From Asterias rubens (lineage: Eukaryota > Echinodermata > Asteroidea > Forcipulatida > Asteriidae), in NCBI RefSeq assembly GCF_902459465.1, contig NC_047072.1, forward strand, positions 14,803,267 through 14,867,266: a DNA stretch of 64,000 bases, written 5' to 3'. The notes beneath the pieces are model-generated. The model was not told the origin of the DNA, searched no databases, and was given only the letters and a program-made list of their open reading frames with translations. This document shows positions 59,001 to 64,000 of this stretch, piece after piece. A program made the translations under genes and the position numbers. Position 1 is the first letter of the stretch. Each line of letters begins with the position of its first letter.

Positions 59001-62000
59001 TTGGCTAAGTGGTATTTACATTTGACTATAATTTGTGTGTGCAATTTGACTCCCAAGTTGGGGAGCATGGCAAACAGTTGCCATGTGAAGATGGTGCAAG
59101 GGGTCAATAGTTGAGGAGTTACTCCTTAAACAAAACATGTTGTCTTTTACACTTTAAAATTGTGTTTTATTTACTATAGGTCCTCCCACCTTAGACTTTG
59201 GTCAAGTGTGTCTTAAATCAACAAGTGTGCAGAAACTCAACATCATCAACAATCTTGATCAGTTCATCCATGTGGAAGTTGATGTAAGTGCATTCAAAAA
59301 GTCCAATACTAATGTGATGCTTTCTTATATAGTGACATCCATTTTCGAAAGGAAAACGTCAACCATTCCTCAAAAGCAAACTTTGCTGTATGTTTTTAAT
59401 GTTAAGGCTTGATGTTTTGCTAAAGTTCTGCATGTAAAGTATTGTTAAATGTTCACTTTGCTGTTTAGATTGATTGTCGGGAGTTGAGACAAACCAGTCC
59501 TTTGTCTCAGGTGGTTCCACCAAACTGCAAAGCAGCTCTTCCTCTCATCTTCGAATCCAACACTAAAGGACGCTTTCAGAGGTGAGTCAAAACTATAGAA
59601 TCTTCTCAATTTTGTTTTTTTATTAGTTTGTTCCAAGTGATAGTGGTGACTGATCTGACACCTTTAAAGCCGTCAACCATGGTACTTTAACTTGCATCTA
59701 ACCTTCATTTTTGTTGCAATGTAATTTTAAAGCTATGTTTCTGTTTTCAGGAATGTGACATACACAGTCAATAAAATCAACAAGGAGCATGTGATAGTAT
59801 ATGCTGATGTAGTTACAGTAGCATTGGAGTTGTCTTCAGAGAGATTAGAGTTGCACCCAGCCCCTGGATTGCCAGCTGAAGCAGGTAGGTAGATTTGTTT
59901 AAACTATGTTGTTCAAACAAGATCTAGCTGGACTTTAAAGTTGTTAAAATGATAATTTTAAGGAAAAACAAATTAGCGTACAAAGTTCAAAATATTTAGG
60001 ACTTTCTTTTATACTTACTTGACCCCATACATTTTGTATATCTGTACTTGCTCAAATTTGAAAACCTTCTTCATCAGTCCCCTAAATTACTCAAGTATAT
60101 ATTTAAAAATATGTATATTTTAGCAGTTTAAACTTTTGAAACTTAGAGATCTTGAAATTTAATTTGTTTGTCCTTGGTTGTCAATGTACAGGTCTACGAG
60201 ATGTCATCAGTCTGCGCAATGAGCGTAACTACCCAGCAGAGTTCACCTGGCAACCTATCCTTGGTGAGAGGGGCACAGCCTTCTCTATAAGACCTGCTTC
60301 TGGTACAGTAGATCCCCTGAAGGATCTAGAGTGTGAAGTGGTATTCCATCCATCTTACCATGCTCCTGAGGATGGAGAGTTTGCTCTTCAAGTACATGGT
60401 GGGGAAACCCTGACACTCAAATGCTTTGCTGATGTAAGTAAAGATACGATTCATCTTTAAGAAGCAATGCACTGCTAATAACAGGTCATGTTTTCAAGCA
60501 TAGCTTTGTAGTTGACAATTCTTAAAGTGAACATCTCATACAGTATTAAAATTGAGAAAATAGAATTAGCTGTTGCAAACAACTTACCAACCAAATGGAC
60601 CGAGAGTATAAATGCAAAAAATAGTTAATGGCCTGACGTTTCGACCCTAGCAGAGTCTTTCTCCAGGCTAAAAGAAAGCCTTCGAGAAAGACTCTGCTAG
60701 GGTCGAAACGTCAGGCCATTAACTATTTTTTGCAGTATCATAATTGAAAAAGTTGTTCAAAGTTTTTACAATTTTCTAAATTGTTCGTGTTCCACAGCTT
60801 GGTCCAACCCAGGTGATGTTCATGGAAAGACGAGTGTTGTTTGGTCAGGTCCCTCTTCATTTAACAACCTCCAGATCTGCTGTACTTCACAATGCAAGCC
60901 AGAACCATGCCTACTTCCAGGTAAAAGACTCTTCGTAGGGCAAAGTACAATATTTTTAAAATATTTTGTTTTCAGTGATAGTTTTTACCAATTTCACAGA
61001 AAACAGTACATCAGTATTTAAGAAATGTTTGACAAATAATTTGTCAAGTTTTTCATTTGTGCTGTCATTGTATTATGTGTTGTTGTATTTATCATAGGTG
61101 GTGGATCCCAATCCAGTCCCAGGCCTCAATGTTTCTCCAGTGCAGGGTGTTGTCCCAGTTGGTGGCACCACAGAGCTAGGGATATTCCTGACCCCTAGTG
61201 CTGTCATGAAGTTTGATACAAGACTAGAGGTAGCGATTAGAGGCTGGAAAACTATTGAACTTAGAATGGGCGGCACAGTGGAACCGCCAATGGTAGACAT
61301 TGATGTGGTAAGTAAAGCTTTACCATTAAACCACTCTCTTGAAATTTAAATAGACCTGTTCTATGGTTCGTTGAAAGACTGTGATCACCCGTTCCTGAAA
61401 TAAATGAACTTGCGACAGTGAAACCTGACCTAAATGCTTTTGAGTTTGTTGTTACTGATAAACATACAGTAGTTTGCAGTGTACCCGCTTGACTCCAATG
61501 TATTTGCTCGTTTTTGTTAACTGTTGATGCTTGTAATTATATAGAAATTGTGGGCATACTTTTTAGAATTCAGTTATGATCAAATACTTAAACCTATATG
61601 TAATTTGTAACAGTCAGTAATTTTGCTTGTTTACACACTCTTGTCTTTTTCAGCCCACATTCCAACTTGGTGGTGTCTATTGTGCTTCAAACTTGACTGT
61701 ACCATTTAAGCTGATCAATAAAGCCAGAACAAGATCAAAGGTTGTATTTGACCTGTCACGCTACAGAGATTTCTCACTCAAGTTTGATGCTGATGTCATG
61801 GAAGGTAAACCACCAGTTTCTCATAGTTATCTCTTTAAGATGTCTTTTAAAATCCCACCTCAGACTTGAGCCTTGCATGTAGAGTGGGTTTTCAGTTCCT
61901 GCCTGATTGCATGTGTTGTCCCATTGGGTTTTCCTCCCACATCTAAAAACTTATAATTTCTTCTTGTTGCCTATTCATCCTGTTTTTTGGGCTAATTGTG

Positions 62001-64000
62001 CTGTTAAAAGTGTAACAAAATATAGTGGAAGAAAACGAAATGCTTTTGTATGTAGCATAGCTGACTTGAAATGCACATTTTGGTGAGATTTTCTTCTACA
62101 AGTACTAAAGGGAAACCTTTTTTAAAATTAAGATGATGGAATTGCCTTCAACATTATTATTATTTTTACTTTTAGAATCTGAGGACACTATGAACCCAGG
62201 CGTTTTCAAGGTCACTGTAGGAGGGATGCAAACCATTCATTGTCAGTTACACTTCCAACCTACTGAGGTAGCATCTTATGACTTCACTATGCCTGTCTCT
62301 ATCAACCAAACTGATGCCCCTAGTCCGGAGTCTACCCCATTCCCTCCTACTCCAGCTCCATCCACCAAGAGCATCAATCACATTATCACCCCTCGTCCGG
62401 TAATCGTCACCGTTGCCACACCACGCCGTCGTATTGTTGCAACTGCTCTCCGTCAACCTCTCCAGTTATCACATTCCAATCTTGACTTCTCCCTACCATC
62501 TGGCTACTTGGATTTTGGCATTGTCGGCTCACCGTCTCAGACCCAGGGATCCTTGTTAGTGAATAACAGTGATAAATACCTTGGTTGGAGTTTGGACCTG
62601 AGTGCAAGTGGTAAAGCTATGGAGGAGGGTATCTTCCGGTTCTTGATGCCCAATGGGATGCCTTTCATGTCCTTCAAGGAGGGAGGAGCAGCTGTCAAAG
62701 ATACCTTGGCTCCTGGGGAGACATACCCACTAGGAGTCATGTTCTGTCCTGGTGAGTAAAAGTTAATTTTATTATTTTATCTTAACAAAAAATACCCTAC
62801 TTCCCTTATCTTGTCATGTTGAAGTTTCTTCAATAAAGATATGCGAAAACGTCACAGAAGCAGAATGTTAAATTTATCCTAAAACAAGCTGTTGCATAAT
62901 GAACAATGAACTCATTCTCATTTCTACAGAGGAGCCAGGAGAATTCCATGCTAAAGTTCCCATCATCCTGAATGATGACACATCAAGACCCTACCTTCAT
63001 CTCCATCTCTTTGGTATCCTCAAGTCACCCCAGCTAACCTTTGACCCATTGGCTATTGTACTGACCCCTGTTCCCTTGGCAACCAAAGTGTCAGCAGACT
63101 TCACCATCCAGGCTGCCGGTTTCAGAAAGTAAGCTTTTTAAACACCTCTTTCTAGTAAGGCATTAGACTACTTTGCAATCACATCAATGTTAACCATCCA
63201 AACTCGTCATCTGAGGTTGTTTCATTTTGTTGGACCTCATTGAGATGTTTACACTTGATACACTACAAGGGATGATATTCTTCCTACTTTACTCTGATTT
63301 CAATTTTTTTGCACTGAAATTTTAAATAAAAATCATTAAGTTTTTCTATTACAGTCTGTACTATGTGTACTGCGTATTAAGTCAGCCCTTGTTCTCATAC
63401 ATAACATTCTCCTACTTTTTTTCTTAAGGCCAAATATCAAGCCTACATTACATAAAAATGGTTTATTCTTAGTGATACACATTCAAACCATCAACAATGG
63501 TTTGCATTAGACATCTATAAAACTTACATTTATCAGAGTCAATGATTGGAGTTATACAAAGTTGTTTATTTGGAACTGTGGTTTTGACAATGGGGGGCTC
63601 AAAGTGATTTACCTCTTAAAGTTAGTGTTAATAAGCGTTTACCTATGGCTAACATTTTGTTTTTGTAGACATGGTTTTAAAATCTTTTTGTATTAATCAT
63701 ATTAGGGTGACATTGATTGATGTTGAACTACCAGATGTTGAGCTTGATGACGGTAGTAAGATGTCTGTCCTTAGTGTAACATTCCCTGATGGGCAGAAGA
63801 TCCAGCCATGTTGTGGAGATGAGGGGGATGAGGAACCATTTATCCTCAAGTGTAAAGTCACTTTCTGCTCTCCAAGACCTGTGTCCTTCACTCAGCCAGT
63901 CAAGTTTGTAGACACCGAGGGAAACAGGTTAGCTATGTCTTCATTTCCAACCAAAGTAATACTGATTTTTGTACAAAACCTTCAATCAATAAAGAAAAGA
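50015..64000 (+). CDS. CFAP47: CFAP47, cilia- and flagella-associated protein (N-terminal part; runs off right edge)
   Basis: Exons 50015-50164, 51773-51927, 52564-52771, 53421-53467, 53773-54001, 54493-54802, 54952-55380, 55765-55987, 56534-56686, 57019-57051, 57784-57887, 58521-58700, 59180-59283, 59469-59581, 59751-59884, 60192-60433, 60798-60920, 61098-61307, 61654-61804, 62176-62751, 62930-63128 and 63706-63927; about 1,431 residues with phases consistent throughout. CFAP47 is a very large axonemal protein needed for sperm flagella; human is over 3,000 residues. The visible part is a chain of Ig-like ASH/MSP-type beta domains. Family-like stretches: NFGTVVRNSKVLSTQVSLYN, LTGTALPVLLSLSPTKHFDF, LAPGETYPLGVMFCP, TPVPLATKVSADFTIQA. 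Exon 10 is a 33-nt microexon (WQREQEIARR) in a charged, helical segment. The calponin-homology part lies beyond the window. Start is the ATG at 50015 (MAGDISGVRIIPPVIEFMDA). Confidence 0.95.
50405..50470. repeat. (AT)n-(ATT)n-(T)n-(G)n simple repeat
   Basis: TATATATATAT, then ATT triplets, a T run and about 13 G, in CFAP47 intron 1. Confidence 0.95.
51426..51490 (-). repeat. SINE/retroposon 3'-end fragment
   Basis: AATAATAATAATGAACAGTT followed by TTTGTATTGCGCACAGTTAC, read on the minus strand as ...TGCGCAATACAAAA plus ATTATT repeats. CFAP47 intron 1. Confidence 0.5.
52060..52195. repeat. Diverged copy of the GAGGTATGGCGGACACAATG foldback family
   Basis: In CFAP47 intron 2. GATGCGGTGGACACAATACT and GGTAAATTTGT correspond to positions in 52872-53099; the right end (CCACCATACGTCAAACCTCT-AAAAGGCTAAT) matches the complement of the left end. 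Confidence 0.65.
52872..53099. repeat. 228-bp foldback element with 27-bp inverted ends
   Basis: In CFAP47 intron 3. Ends ATAAGCCTTTTTGAGGTATG-GCGGAC and the complement GTCCGCCATACCTCAAAAAG-GCTTAT. CG-rich in the middle, no coding capacity. Confidence 0.88.
54064..54250 (+). repeat. tRNA-like SINE
   Basis: In CFAP47 intron 5. GTCTTGGCCGAGCGGTTAAG-AGCGCTGGACT is a tRNA-Leu/Ser-like 5' end, but the cloverleaf is not completed; the following sequence (CCCTGAGCAAGATATTTACT-GTTATTGC) is a common animal SINE body phrase. Confidence 0.6.
55523..55590 (-). repeat. SINE/retroposon 3'-end fragment
   Basis: TAATAATAATATAATATC followed by TATATAGCGCACGTATCTAC and CAAACAAGGTACTCAAGGTG, a tail motif of the kind seen at 51426-51490. 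CFAP47 intron 7. Confidence 0.55.
60613..60734. repeat. Perfect 51-bp-stem hairpin in CFAP47 intron 16
   Basis: Left arm 60613-60663 and right arm 60684-60734 are exact reverse complements; the arm contains GGCCTGACGTTTCGACCCTA and GCAGAGTCTTTCTC. The 20-nt spacer itself has AGGCT/AGCCT ends that extend the stem. I recall ACGTTTCGACCCTAGCAG-type sequences as part of a widespread animal repeat, possibly retroelement-derived. Confidence 0.95.

Noticed and set aside
60613-60734. Hammerhead ribozyme in the CFAP47 intron hairpin
   Set aside because: GTCGAAACGTC recalls part of a hammerhead core but no CTGANGA box is present in the right place; a plain palindrome explains it better.

Overview
The window is nuclear DNA from an animal, and the genes follow deuterostome orthologues closely. 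Genes are split by many GT-AG introns and every CDS below was assembled by checking reading phase across each splice junction. The best guess is an echinoderm, probably a starfish: the window carries many short foldback/MITE families, including an element ending in AAGGCAGTGGACAC...ACCAATAGTGTCC, which I recall as abundant in asteroid genomes. That is memory, not a search result. No prokaryotic, viral or plasmid features were seen.

Layout, left to right. 1-3219 (-): 5' part of parkin (PRKN), six exons in 3.2 kb, 3' end outside the window. 5509-9006 and 10301-13780 (+): two tandem SLC16-like monocarboxylate transporters with the same exon plan. 13781-17899: repeat-rich spacer. 17900-24223 (+): DONSON, ten exons, including one candidate U12-type intron. 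26500-35434 (-): SON, ten exons, tail-to-tail with DONSON as in vertebrates. 36968-42417 (+): MGST3, five exons, with a 44-copy, 57-bp minisatellite in its last intron. 45418-49572 (-): DNAJB13. 50015-64000 (+): CFAP47, first 22 coding exons, running off the right edge.

Functional grouping. DONSON (replicative helicase assembly) and SON (splicing cofactor) are an old linked pair. DNAJB13 (radial-spoke HSP40) and CFAP47 (axonemal protein) are head-to-head only 442 bp apart and probably share a ciliary bidirectional promoter. The two transporters carry long acidic cytoplasmic tails with repeated NPxY/NPxF-type motifs.

The remaining DNA is dominated by non-autonomous elements: at least eight inverted-repeat families, tRNA-derived SINEs, one nested insertion with a perfect 8-bp target duplication, a 51-bp perfect-stem hairpin inside a CFAP47 intron, and a palindrome-rich GTCC/GGAC block at about 15.2-15.65 kb. 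The most unusual structure is the 2.5-kb indel-free minisatellite at 39466-41973. No clearly new multi-gene system was found.
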